A stretch of 64,000 bases of DNA from Eutreptiella sp. 'Long Island Sound 2002' (taxonomy: Eukaryota; Euglenozoa; Euglenophyceae; Eutreptiales; Eutreptiaceae), in contig CAXIWF010000234.1 in NCBI GenBank assembly GCA_964036045.1, positions 62,001-126,000 on the forward strand. The letters are read 5' to 3'. The translations under genes were made by a program, and so were the position numbers. This document shows positions 45,101 through 58,290 of the stretch, piece by piece (position 1 is the stretch's first letter; every line of letters begins with the position of its first letter). Under the pieces are notes generated by a model. It worked only from the letters and a program-made list of their open reading frames with translations. It did no database searches and was not told where the DNA came from.

Positions 45101-46300
45101 ACACCTCAAAACAGGTGCCCAGACCCTGAAATTTCTAACTCCTGATGGTCTCACACCTCAAAACAGGTGCCCAAACCCTGAAATTTCTAACTGCTGATGG
45201 TCTCACACCCCAAAACAGGTGCCCAGACCCCGAAATTTCTAACTCCTGATGGTCTCACACCTCAAAACAGGTGCCTAGACCCTGAAATTTCTAACTGCTG
45301 ATGGTCTCACACCTCAAAACAGGAGCCCAGACCTTGAAATTTCTAACTGCTGATGGTCTCACACCTCAAAACAGGTGCCCAGACCTTGAAATTTCTAACT
45401 GCTGATGGTCTCACACCTCAAAACAGGTGCCCAGACCCTGAAATTTCTAACTGCTGATGGTCTCACACCTCCAAACAGGTGCCCAGACCCTGAAATTTCT
45501 AACTGCTGATGGTCTCACACCTCAAAACAGGTGCCCAGACCCTGAAATTTCTAACTCCTGATGGTCTCACACCTCAAAACAGGTGCCCAAACCCTGAAAT
45601 TTCCAACTGCTGATGGTCTCACACCTCAAAACAGGTGCCCATACCCTGAAACTTCTAACTGTTGATGGTCTCACACCTCAAAACAGGTGCCTAGACCCTG
45701 AATTTCTAACTGCTGATGGTCTCACACCTCAAAACAGGTGCCCAGACCCTGAAATTTCTAACTGCTGATGGTCTCACACCTCAAAACAGGTGCCCAGACC
45801 CTGAAATTTCTAACTGCTGATGGTCTCAAACCTCAAAACAAGTGCCCAGACCTTGAAATTTCTAACTGCTGATGGTCTCACACCTCAAAACAGGTACCCA
45901 GACCCTGAAATTTCTAACTGTTGATGGTCTCACACCTCAAAACAGGTGCCCAGACCCTGAAATTTCTAACTGCTGATGGTCTCACACCTCAAAACAGGTA
46001 CCCAGACCCTGAAATTTCTAACTGCTGATGGTCTCACACCTCAAAACAGGTGCCCAGACCCTGAAATTTCTAACTGCTGATGGTCTCAAACCTCAAAACA
46101 GGTGCCCAGACCTTGAAATTTCTAACTGCTGATGGTCTCACACCTCAAAACAGGTGCCCAGAACTTGAAATTTCTAACTGCTGATGGTCTCACACCTCAA
46201 AACAGGTACCCAGACCCTGAAATTTCTAACTGTTGATGGTCTCACACCTCAAAACAGGTGCCCAGACCCTGAAATTTCTAACTGCTGATGGTCTCACACA
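42141..46300 (-). repeat. Higher-order repeats in block C, 41- and 39-unit spacing
   Basis: The variant ACATCCAAACCGG occurs at 42141, 44271 and 46298. The intervals are 41 units minus 2 bp and 39 units minus 1 bp, matching the one-base deletions inside them. The CTGAATTTC deletion is itself copied within these blocks. Confidence 0.8.
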
Positions 46301-49300
46301 TCCAAACCGGTGCCCAGACCCTGAAATTTCTAGCTGCTGATGGTCTCACACCTCAAAACAGGTGCCCAGACCCTGAAATTTCTAACTGCTGATGGTCTCA
46401 CACCTCAAAACAGGTGCCCAGACCCTGAAATTTCTAACTGCTGATGGTCTCACACCTCAAAACAGGTGCCCAGAGCCTGAAATTTCTAACTGCTGATGGT
46501 CTCACACCTCAAAACAGGTGCCCAGACCCTGAAATTTCTAACTGCTGATGGTCTCAAACCTCAAAACAGGTGCCCAGACCTTGAAATTTCTAACTGCTGA
46601 TGGTCTCACACCTCAAAACAGGTACCCAGACCCTGAAATTTCTAACTGTTGATGGTCTCACACCTCAAAACAGGTGCCCAGACCTTGAAATTTCTAACTG
46701 CTGATGGTCTCACACCTCAAAACAGGTACCCAGACCCTGAAATTTCTAACTGCTGATGGTCTCACACCTCAAAACAGGTGCCCAGACCCTGAAATTTCTA
46801 ACTGCTGATGGTCTCAAACCTCAAAACAGGTGCCCAGACCTTGAAATTTCTAACTGCTGATGGTCTCACACCTCAAAACAGGTGCCCAGACCCTGAAATT
46901 TCTAACTGCTGATGGTCTCAAACCTCAAAACAGGTGCCCAGACCCTGAAATTTCTAACTGCTGATGGTCTCACACCTCAAAACAGGTACCCAGACCCTGA
47001 AATTTCTAACTGTTGATGGTCTCACACCTCAAAACAGGTGCCCAAACCCTGAAATTTCTAACTGCTGATGGTCTCACACCTCAAAACAGGTGCCCAGACC
47101 CTGAAATTTCTAACTGCTGATGGTCTCAAACCTCAAAACAGGTGCCCAGACCTTGAAATTTCTAACTGCTGATGGTCTCACACCTCAAAACAGGTGCCCA
47201 GACACTGAAATTTCTAACTGCTGATGGTCTCAAACCTCAAAACAGGTGCCCAGACCCTGAAATTTCTAACTGCTGATGGTCTCACACCTCAAAACAGGTA
47301 CCCAGACCCTGAAATTTCTAACTGTTGATGGTCTCACACCTCAAAACAGGTGCCCAGACCTTGAAATTTCTAACTGCTGATGGTCTCACACCTCAAAACA
47401 GGTACCCAGACCCTGAAATTTCTAACTGCTGATGGTCTCACACCTCAAAACAGGTGCCCAGACCCTGAAATTTCTAACTGCTGATGGTCTCAAACCTCAA
47501 AACAGGTGCCCAAACCCTGAAATTTCTAACTGCTGATGGTCTCACACCTCAAAACAGGTGCCCAGACCCTGAAATTTCTAACTGCTGATGGTCTCACACC
47601 TCAAAACAGGTGCCCAGACCTTGAAATTTCTAACTCCTGATGGTCTCACACCTCAAAACAGGTACCCAGACCCTGAAATTTCTAACTGTTGATGGTCTCA
47701 CACCTCAAAACAGGTGCCCAGACCCTGAAATTTCTAACTGCTGATGGTCTCACACCTCCAAACCGGTGCCCAGACCCTGAAATTTCTAGCTGCTGATGGT
47801 CTCACACCTCAAAACAGGTGCCCAGACCCTGAAATTTCTAACTGCTGATGGTCTCACACCTCAAAACAGGTGCCCAGAGCCTGAAATTTCTAACTGCTGA
47901 TGGTCTCACACCTCAAAACCGGTGCCCAGACCCTGAAATTTCCAACTGCTGATGGTCTCAAACCTCAAAACAGGTGCCCAGACCCTGAAATTTCTAACTG
48001 CTGATGGTCTCAAACCTCAAAACAGGTGCCCAGACCCTGAAATTTCTAACTGCTGATGGTCTCACACCTCAAAACCGGTGCCCAGACCCTGAAATTTCTA
48101 ACTGCTGATGGTCTCACACCTCAAAACAGGTGCCCAGACCTTGAAATTTCTAACTGCTGATGGTCTCACACCTCAAAACAGGTGCCCAGACCCTGAAATT
48201 TCTAACTGCTGATGGTCTCACACCTCAAAACAGGTGCCCAGAGCCTGAAATTTCTAACTGCTGATGGTCTCACACCTCAAAACAGGTGCGCACACCCTGA
48301 AATTTCTAACTGCCGTTGGTCTCAAACCTCAAAACAGGTGCCCAGACCCTGAAATTTCTAACTGCTGATGGTCTCACACCTCAAAACAGGTGCGCAGACC
48401 CTGAAATTTCTAAGTGCTGATGGTCTCACACCTCAAAACAGGTGCCCAGACCCTGAAATTTCTAACTGCTGATGGTCTCACACCTCAAAACAGGTGCCCA
48501 GACCTTGAAATTTCTAACTGCTGATGGTCTCACACCTCAAAACAGGTGCCCAGACCCTGAAATTTCTAACTGCTGATGGTCTCACACCTCAAAACAGGTG
48601 CCCAGACCCTGAAATTTCTAACTGCTAATGGTCTCACACCTCCAAACAGGTGCCCAGACCCTGAAATTTCTAACTGCTGATGATCTCACACCTCAAAACA
48701 GGTGCCCAGACCCTGAAATTTCTAACTGCTGGTGGTCTCACACCTCAAAACAGGTGCCCAGACCCTGAAATTTCTAACTGCTGATGGTCTCACACCTCAA
48801 AACAGGTGCCCAGACCCTGAAATTTCTGACTGCTGATGGTCTCACACCTCAAAACAGGTGCCCAGACCCTGAAATTTCTAACTGCTGATGGTCTCACACC
48901 TGAAAACAGGTGCTCAGACCCTGAAATTTCTAACTGCTGATGGTCTCACACCTCAAAACAGGTGCCCAGACCCTGAAATTTCTAACTGCTGATGGTCTCA
49001 CACCTCAAAACAGGTGCCCACACCCTGAAATTTCTAACTGCTTATGGTCTCACACCTCAAAACAGGTGCCCAGACCTTGAAATTTCTAACTGCTGATGGT
49101 CTCACACCTCAAAATCGGTGCCCAGACCCTGAAATTTCTAACTGTTGATGGTTTCACACCTCAAAACAGGTGCCCAGACCCTGAAATTTCTAACTGCTGA
49201 TGGTCTCACACCTCAAAACAGGTGCCCAGACCCTGAAATTTCTAACTGCTGATGGTCTCACACCTCAAAACAGGTGCCCAGAGCCTGAAATTTCCAACTG

Positions 49301-49440
49301 CTGATGGTCTCACACGTCAAAACCGGTGCCCAGACCCTGAAATTTCTGACTGCTGATGGTCTCACACCTCAAAACAGGTGCCCAGACCCTGAAATTTCTA
49401 ACTGCTGATGGTCTCACACCTCAAAACTGGTGCCCAGACC

Positions 49441-52400
49441 TTGAAATTTCTAACCGTTGATGGTCTCACACCTCAAAACAGGTGCCCAGACCCTGAAATT
49501 TCTAACTGCTGATGGTCTCACACCTCAAAACAGGTGCCCAGACCTTGAAATTTCCAACTGCTGATGGTCTCACACGTCAAAACCGGTGCCCAGACCCTGA
49601 AATTTCTAACTGCTGATGGTCTCACACCTCAAAACAGGTGCCCAGACCCTGAAATTTATAACTGCTTATGGTCTCACACCTTAAAACAGGTGCCCAGACC
49701 CTGAAATTTATAACTGCTTATGGTCTCACACCTTAAAACAGGTGCCCAGACCTTGAAATTTCTAACTGCTGATGGTCTCACACCTCAAAACAGGTGCCCA
49801 GACCCTGAAACTTCTAACTGTTGATGGTCTCACACCTCAAAACAGGTGCCCAGACCCTGAAATTTCTAACTGCTGATGGTCTCACACCTCAAAACAGGTG
49901 CCCAGACCCTGAAATTTATAACTGCTTATGGTCTCACACGTCAAAACCGGTGCCCAGACCCTGAAATTTCTAACTGCTGATGGTCTCACACCTCAAAACA
50001 GGTGCCCAGACCCTGAAATTTATAACTGCTTATGGTCTCACACCTTAAAACAGGTGCCCAGACCCTGAAACTTCTAACTGTTGATGGTCTCACACCTCAA
50101 AACAGGTGCCCAGACCCTGAAATTTCTAACTGCTGATGGTCTCACACCTCAAAACAGGTGCCCAGACCCTGAAACTTCTAACTGTTGATGGTCTCACACC
50201 TCAAAACAGGTGCCCAGACCCTGAAATTTCCAACTGCTGATGGTCTCACACGTCAAAACCGGTGCCTAGACCCTGAAATTTCTAACTGCTGATGGTCTCA
50301 CACCTCAAAACAGGTGCCCGGACCCTGAAATTTATAACTGCTTATGGTCTCACACCTTAAAACAGGTGCCCAGACCTTGAAATTTCTAACTGCTGATGGT
50401 CTCACACCTCAAAATCGGTGCCCAGACCCTGAAATTTCTAACTGCTGATGGTCTCACACCTCAAAACAGGTGCCCAGACCTTGAAATTTCTAACTGCTGA
50501 TGGTCTCAAACCTCAAAACAGGTGCCCAGACCCTGAAATTTCCAACTGCTGATGGTCTCACACGTCAAAACCGGTGCCCAGACCCTGAAATTTCTGACTG
50601 CTGATGGTCTCACACCTCAAAACAGGTGCCCAAACCCTGAAATTTCTAACTGCTGATGGTCTCACACCTCAAAACAGGTGCCCAGACCCTGAAATTTCTA
50701 ACTGCTGATGGTCTCACACCTCAAAACAGGTGCCCAGAGCCTGAAATTTCCAACTGCTGATGGTCTCACACGTCAAAACCGGTGCCCAGACCCTGAAATT
50801 TCTCCCTGCTGATGGTCTCACACCTCAAAACAGGTGCCCAGACCCTGAAATTTCGAACTGCTGATGGTCTCACACCTCAAAACTGGTGCCCAGACCTTGA
50901 AATTTCTAACCGTTGATGGTCTCACACCTCAAAACAGGTGCCCAGACCCTGAAATTTCTAACTGCTGATGGTCTCACACCTCAAAACAGGTGCCCAGACC
51001 TTGAAATTTCCAACTGCTGATGGTCTCACACGTCAAAACCGGTGCCCAGACCCTGAAATTTCTAACTGCTGATGGTCTCACACCTCAAAACAGGTGCCCA
51101 GACCCTGAAATTTATAACTGCTTATGGTCTCACACCTTAAAACAGGTGCCCAGACCCTGAAATTTATAACTGCTTATGGTCTCACACCTTAAAACAGGTG
51201 CCCAGACCTTGAAATTTCTAACTGCTGATGGTCTCACACCTCAAAACAGGTGCCCAGACCCTGAAACTTCTAACTGTTGATGGTCTCACACCTCAAAACA
51301 GGTGCCCAGACCCTGAAATTTCTAACTGCTGATGGTCTCACACCTCAAAACAGGTGCCCAGACCCTGAAATTTATAACTGCTTATGGTCTCACACGTCAA
51401 AACCGGTGCCCAGACCCTGAAATTTCTAACTGCTGATGGTCTCACACCTCAAAACCGGTGCCCAGACCCTGAAATTTCTAACTGCTGATGGTCTCACACC
51501 TCAAAACAGGTGCCCAGACCCTGAAACTTCTAACTGTTGATGGTCTCACACCTCAAAACAGGTGCCCAGACCCTGAAATTTCTAACTGCTGATGGTCTCA
51601 CACCTCAAAACAGGTGCCCAGACCCTGAAATTTATAACTGCTTATGGTCTCACACCTTAAAACAGGTGCCCAGACCCTGAAACTTCTAACTGTTGATGGT
51701 CTCACACCTCAAAACAGGTGCCCAGACCCTGAAATTTCTAACTGCTGATGGTCTCACACCTCAAAACAGGTGCCCAGACCCTGAAACTTCTAACTGTTGA
51801 TGGTCTCACACCTCAAAACAGGTGCCCAGACCCTGAAATTTCCAACTGCTGATGGTCTCACACGTCAAAACCGGTGCCTAGACCCTGAAATTTCTAACTG
51901 CTGATGGTCTCACACCTCAAAACAGGTGCCCGGACCCTGAAATTTATAACTGCTTATGGTCTCACACCTTAAAACAGGTGCCCAGACCTTGAAATTTCTA
52001 ACTGCTGATGGTCTCACACCTCAAAATCGGTGCCCAGACCCTGAAATTTCTAACTGCTGATGGTCTCACACCTCAAAACAGGTGCCCAGACCTTGAAATT
52101 TCTAACTGCTGATGGTCTCACACCTCAAAACAGGTGCCCAGACCCTGAAATTTCCAACTGCTGATGGTCTCACACGTCAAAACCGGTGCCCAGACCCTGA
52201 AATTTCTGACTGCTGATGGTCTCACACCTCAAAACAGGTGCCCAAACCCTGAAATTTCTAACTGCTGATGGTCTCACACCTCAAAACAGGTGCCCAGACC
52301 CTGAAATTTCTAACTGCTGATGGTCTCACACCTCAAAACAGGTGCCCAGACCCTGAATTTTCCAACTGCTGATGGTCTCACACGTCAAAACCGGTGCCCA

Positions 52401-53900
52401 GACCCTGAAATTTCTAACTGCTGATGGTCTCACACCTCAAAACAGGTGCCCAAACCCTGAAATTTATAACTGCTTATGGTCTCACACCTTAAAACAGGTG
52501 CCCAGACCCTGAAACTTCTAACTGTTGATGGTCTCACACCTCAAAACAGGTGCCCAGAGCCTGAAATTTCTAACTGCTGATGGTCTCACACCTCAAAACA
52601 GGTGCCCAGACCCTGAAATTTCTAACTGCTGATGGTCTCACACCTCAAAACAGGTGCCTAGACCCTGAAATTTCTAACTGCTGATGGTCTCACACGTCAA
52701 AACCGGTGCCCAGACCCTGAAATTTCTAACTGCTGATGGTCTCACACCTCAAAACAGGTGCCCAGACCCTGAAATTTATAACTGCTTATGGTCTCACACC
52801 TTAAAACAGGTGCCCAGACCCTGAAACTTCTAACTGTTGATGGTCTCACACCTCAAAACAGGTGCCCAGACCCTGAAATTTCTAACTGCTGATGGTCTCA
52901 CACCTCAAAACAGGTGCCCAGACCCTGAAACTTCTAACTGTTGATGGTCTCACACCTCAAAACAGGTGCCCAGACCCTGAAATTTCCAACTGCTGATGGT
53001 CTCACACGTCAAAACCGGTGCCTAGACCCTGAAATTTCTAACTGCTGATGGTCTCACACCTCAAAACAGGTGCCCGGACCCTGAAATTTATAACTGCTTA
53101 TGGTCTCACACCTTAAAACAGGTGCCCAGACCTTGAAATTTCTAACTGCTGATGGTCTCACACCTCAAAATCGGTGCCCAGACCCTGAAATTTCTAACTG
53201 CTGATGGTCTCACACCTCAAAACAGGTGCCCAGACCTTGAAATTTCTAACTGCTGATGGTCTCACACCTCAAAACAGGTGCCCAGACCCTGAAATTTCCA
53301 ACTGCTGATGGTCTCACACGTCAAAACCGGTGCCCAGACCCTGAAATTTCTGACTGCTGATGGTCTCACACCTCAAAACAGGTGCCCAAACCCTGAAATT
53401 TCTAACTGCTGATGGTCTCACACCTCAAAACAGGTGCCCAGACCCTGAAATTTCTAACTGCTGATGGTCTCACACCTCAAAACAGGTGCCCAGACCCTGA
53501 ATTTTCCAACTGCTGATGGTCTCACACGTCAAAACCGGTGCCCAGACCCTGAATTTTCTAACTGCTGATGGTCTCACACCTCAAAACAGGTGCCCAAACC
53601 CTGAAATTTATAACTGCTTATGGTCTCACACCTTAAAACAGGTGCCCAGACCCTGAAACTTCTAACTGTTGATGGTCTCACACCTCAAAACAGGTGCCCA
53701 GAGCCTGAAATTTCTAACTGCTGATGGTCTCACACCTCAAAACAGGTGCCCAGACCCTGAAATTTCTAACTGCTGATGGTCTCACACCTCAAAACAGGTG
53801 CCTAGACCCTGAAATTTCTAACTGCTGATGGTCTCACACGTCAAAACCGGTGCCCAGACCCTGAAATTTCTAACTGCTGATGGTCTCACACCTCAAAACA
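49441..53900 (-). repeat. Higher-order repeats in block C, 28-, 31- and 22-unit spacing
   Basis: The TTGAAATTTCTAACCGTTGA variant is at 49441 and 50897 (28 units). The GGTGCCTAGA variant next to CACGTCAAAACC is at 50261, 51873 and 53017 (31 and 22 units). This region is rich in the ATAACTGCTTATGG and CACGTCAAAACCGG variants that mark block B. Confidence 0.78.
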
Positions 53901-54257
53901 GGTGCCCAGACCCTGAAACTTCGAACCGCTGATGGTCTCACACCTCAAAACTGGTGCCCAGACCCTGAAATTTCTAGCTGCTGATGGTCTCACACCTCAA
54001 AACAGGTGCCCAGACCCTGAAATTTATAACTGCTGATGGTCTCACACCTTAAAACAGGTGCCCAGACCCTGAAACTTCTAACTGCTGATGGTCTCACACC
54101 TCAAAACAGGTGCCCAGACCCTGAAATTTCTAACTGCCGATGGTCTCACACCTCAAAACAGGTGCCCAGACCCTGAAATTTCTAACTGTTGATGGTCTCA
54201 CACCTCAAAACAGGTGCCGAGACCCTCAAATTTCTAACTGCTGATTGTCTCACACCT

Positions 54258-56915
54258 CAAAACAAGACCCTGAAATTTCTAACTGCTGATGGTCTCACAC
54301 CTCAAAACAGGTGCCCAGACCCTGAACTTTCTATTTGCTAATGGTCTCACACGTCAAAACAGGTGCCTAGACCCTGAAATTTCTAACTGTTGATGGTCTC
54401 ACACCTCAAAACAGGTGCCCAGACCCTGAACTTTCTAACTGCTGATGGTCTCACACCTCAAAACAGGTGCCCAGACCCTGAAATTTCTAACTACTGATGG
54501 TCTCACACCTCAAAACAGGTGCCCAGACCCTGAAATTTCTAACTGCTGATGGTCTCACACCTCAAAACAGGTGCCCAGACCCTGAAATTTCTAACTGTTG
54601 ATGGTCTCACACCTCAAAATAGGTGCCCAGACCCTGAAATTTCTAACTGCTGATGGTCTCACACCTCAAAACAGGTGCCCAGACCCTGAAATTTCTAACT
54701 GCTGATGGTCTCACACCTCAAAACAGGTGCCCAGAGCCTGAAATTTCTAACTGCTGATGGTCTCACACCTCAAAACAGGTGCCCAGACCCTGAAATTTCT
54801 AACTGCTGTTGGTCTCAAACCTCAAAACAGGTGCCCAGACCCTGAAATTTCTAACTGCTGATGGTCTCACACCTCCAAACAGGTGCGCAGACCCTGAAAT
54901 TTCTAACTGCTGATGGTCTCACACCTCAAAACAGGTGCCCAGACCCTGAAATTTCTAACTGCTGATGGTCTCACACCTCAAAACAGGTGCCCAGACCCTG
55001 AAATTTCTAACTGTTGATGGTTTCACACCTCAAAACAGGTGCCCAGACCCTGAAATTTCCAACTGCTGATGGTCTCACACGTCAAAACCGGTGCCCAGAC
55101 CCTGAAATTTCCAACTGCTGATGGTCTCACACGTCAAAACCGGTGCCCAGACCCTGAAATTTCTGACTGCTGATGGTCTCACACCTCAAAACAGGTGCCC
55201 AAACCCTGAAATTTCTAACTGCTGATGGTCTCACACCTCCAAACAGGTGCCCAGACCCTGAAATTTCTAACTGCTGATGGTCTCACACCTCAAAACAGGT
55301 GCCCAGACCTTGAAATTTCTAACTGCTGATGGTCTCACACCTCAAAACAGGTGCCCAGTCCCTGAAATTTCCAACTGCTGATGGTCTCACACGTCAAAAC
55401 CGGTGCCCAGACCCTGAAATTTCTGACTGCTGATGGTCTCACACCTCAAAACAGGTGCCCAAACCCTGAAATTTCTAACTGCTGATGGTCTCACACCTCA
55501 AAACTGGTGCCCAGACCTTGAAATTTCTAACCGTTGATGGTCTCACACCTCAAAACAGGTGCCCAGACCCTGAAATTTCTAACTGCTGATGGTCTCACAC
55601 CTCAAAACAGGTGCCCAGACCCTGAAATTTCCAACTGCTGATGGTCTCACACGTCAAAACCGGTGCCCAGACCCTGAAATTTCTAACTGCTGATGGTCTC
55701 ACACCTAAAAACAGGTGCCCAGACCCTGAAATTTATAACTGCTTATGGTCTCACACCTTGAAACAGGTGCCCAGACCCTGAAACTTCTAACTGTTGATGG
55801 TCTCACACCTCAAAACAGGTGCCCAGACCCTGAAATTTCTCCCTGCTGATGGTCTCACACCTCAAAACAGGTGCCCAGACCCTGAAATTTCTAACTGCTG
55901 ATGGTCTCACACCTCAAAACAGGTGCCTAGACCCTGAAATTTCTAACTGCTGATGGTCTCACACGTCAAAACCGGTGCCCAGACCCTGAAATTTCTAACT
56001 GCTGATGGTCTCACACGTCAAAACAGGTGCCCAGACCCTGAAATTTCAAACCGCTGATGGTCTCACACCTCAAAACTGGTGCCCAGACCCTGAAATTTCT
56101 AAGTGCTGATGGTCTCACACCTCAAAACAGGTGCCCAGACCCTGAAATTTCTAACTGCTGATGGTCTCACACCTCAAAACAGGTGCCCAGACCCTGAAAT
56201 TTCTAACTGTTGATGGTCTCACAACTTAAAACAGGTGCCGAGACCCTCAAATTTCTAACTGCTGATTGTCTCACACCTCAAAACAAGTGCCCAGACCCTG
56301 AAATTTCTAACTGCTGATGGTCTCACACCTCAAAACAAGTGCCCAGACCCTGAAATTTCTAACTGCTGATGGTCTCACACCTCAAAACAGGTGCCCAGAC
56401 CCTGAACTTTCTAACTGCTAATGGTCTCACACGTCAAAACAGGTGCCTAGACCCTGAAATTTCTAGCTGCTGATGGTCTCACACCTCAAAACAGGTGCCT
56501 AGACACTGAAATTTCTAACTGCTGATGGTCCCACACCTCAAAACAGGTGCCCAGACCCTGAAATTTCTAACTGCTGATGGTCTCACACCTCAAAACAGGT
56601 GCCCAGACCCTGAAATATCTAACTCCTGATGGTCTCACACCTCAAAACAGGTGCCCAGACCCTGAAATTTCCAACTGCTGATGGTCTCACACCTCAAAAC
56701 AGGTGCCCAAACCCTGAAATTTGTGACTGCTGATGGTCTCACACCTCAAAACAGGTGCCCAGACCCTGAAATTTCTAACTGCTGATGGTCTCACACCTCA
56801 AAACAGGTGCCCAGACCCTGAAATTTCTAACTGTTGATGGTCTCACACCTCAAAACAGGTGCCGAGACCCTCAAATTTCTAACTGCTGATTGTCTCACAC
56901 CTCAAAACAAGACCC
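54258..56915 (-). repeat. Pair of satellite units sharing a 7-bp deletion, 51 units apart
   Basis: CAAAACAAGACCC at 54258 and 56903 lacks GGTGCCC relative to the consensus, which removes one arm of the inner hairpin stem. The spacing is 51 x 52 minus 7, so the deletion arose once and was copied with its neighbours, which share CTGATTGTCTCAC and GAACTTTCTA variants. Confidence 0.8.
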
Positions 56916-58290
56916 TGAAATTTCTAACTGCTGATGGTCTCACACCTCAAAACAGGTGCCCAGACCCTGAACTTTCTAACTGCTAATGGTCTCACACGTC
57001 AAAACAGGTGCCTAGACCCTGAAATTTCTAGCTGCTGATGGTCTCACACCTCAAAACAGGTGCCCAGACCCTGAAATTTCTAACTGCTGATGGTCCCACA
57101 CCTCAAAACAGGTGCCCAGACCCTGAAATTTCTAACTGCTGATGGTCTCACACCTCAAAAAAGGTGCCCAGACCCTGAAATTTCTAACTGCTGATGGTCT
57201 CACACCTCAAAACAGGTGCCCAGACGCTGAAATTTCTAACTGCTGATGGTCTCACACCTCAAAACCGGTGCCCAGACCCTGAAATTTCTAACTGCTGATG
57301 GTCTCACACCTCAAAACAGGTGCCCAAACCCTGAAATTTCTGACTGCTGATGGTCTCACACCTCAAAACAGGTGCCCAGACCCTGAAATTTCTAACTGCT
57401 GATGGTCTCACACCTCAAAACAGGTGCCCAGACCCTGAAATTTCTAACGGCTGATGGTCTCACACCTCAAAACAGGTGCCCAGATCCTGAAATTTCTAAC
57501 TGCTGATGGTCTCACACCTCAAAACAAGTGCCCAGACCCTGAAATTTCTAACTGCTGATGGTCTCACACCTCAAAACAGGTGCCCAGACCCTGAAATTTC
57601 TAACTGTTGATGGTCTCACACCTCAAAATAGGTGCCCAGACCCTGAAATTTCTAACTGCTGATGGTCTCACACCTCAAAACAGGTGCCCAGACCCTGAAA
57701 TTTCTAACTGCTGATGGTCTCACACCTCAAAACAGGTGCCCAGACCCTGAAATTTCTAACTGCTGATGGTCTCACACCTCAAAACAGATGCCCAGAGTCT
57801 GAAATTTCTAACTGCTGATGGTCTCACACCTCAAAACAGGTGCCCAGACCCTGAAATTTCTAACTGCTGTTGGTCTCAAACCTCAAAACAGGTGCCCAGA
57901 CCCTGAAATTTCTAACTGCTGATGGTCTCACACCTCAAAACAGGTGCCCAGACCCTGAAATTTCTAACTGCTGATGGTCTCACACCTCAAAACAGGTGCC
58001 CAGACCCTGAAATTTCCAACTGCTGATGGTCTCACACGTCAAAACCGGTGCCCAGACCCTGAAATTTCTGACTGCTGATGGTCTCACACCTCAAAACAGG
58101 TGCCCAAACCCTGAAATTTCTAACTGCTGATGGTCTCACACCTCAAAACTGGTGCCCAGACCTTGAAATTTCTAACTGTTGATGGTCTCACACCTCCAAA
58201 CAGGTGCCCAGACCCTGAAATTTCTAACTGCTGATGGTCTCACACCTCAAAATAGGTGCCCAGACCCTGAAATTTCCAACTGCTGATGGT

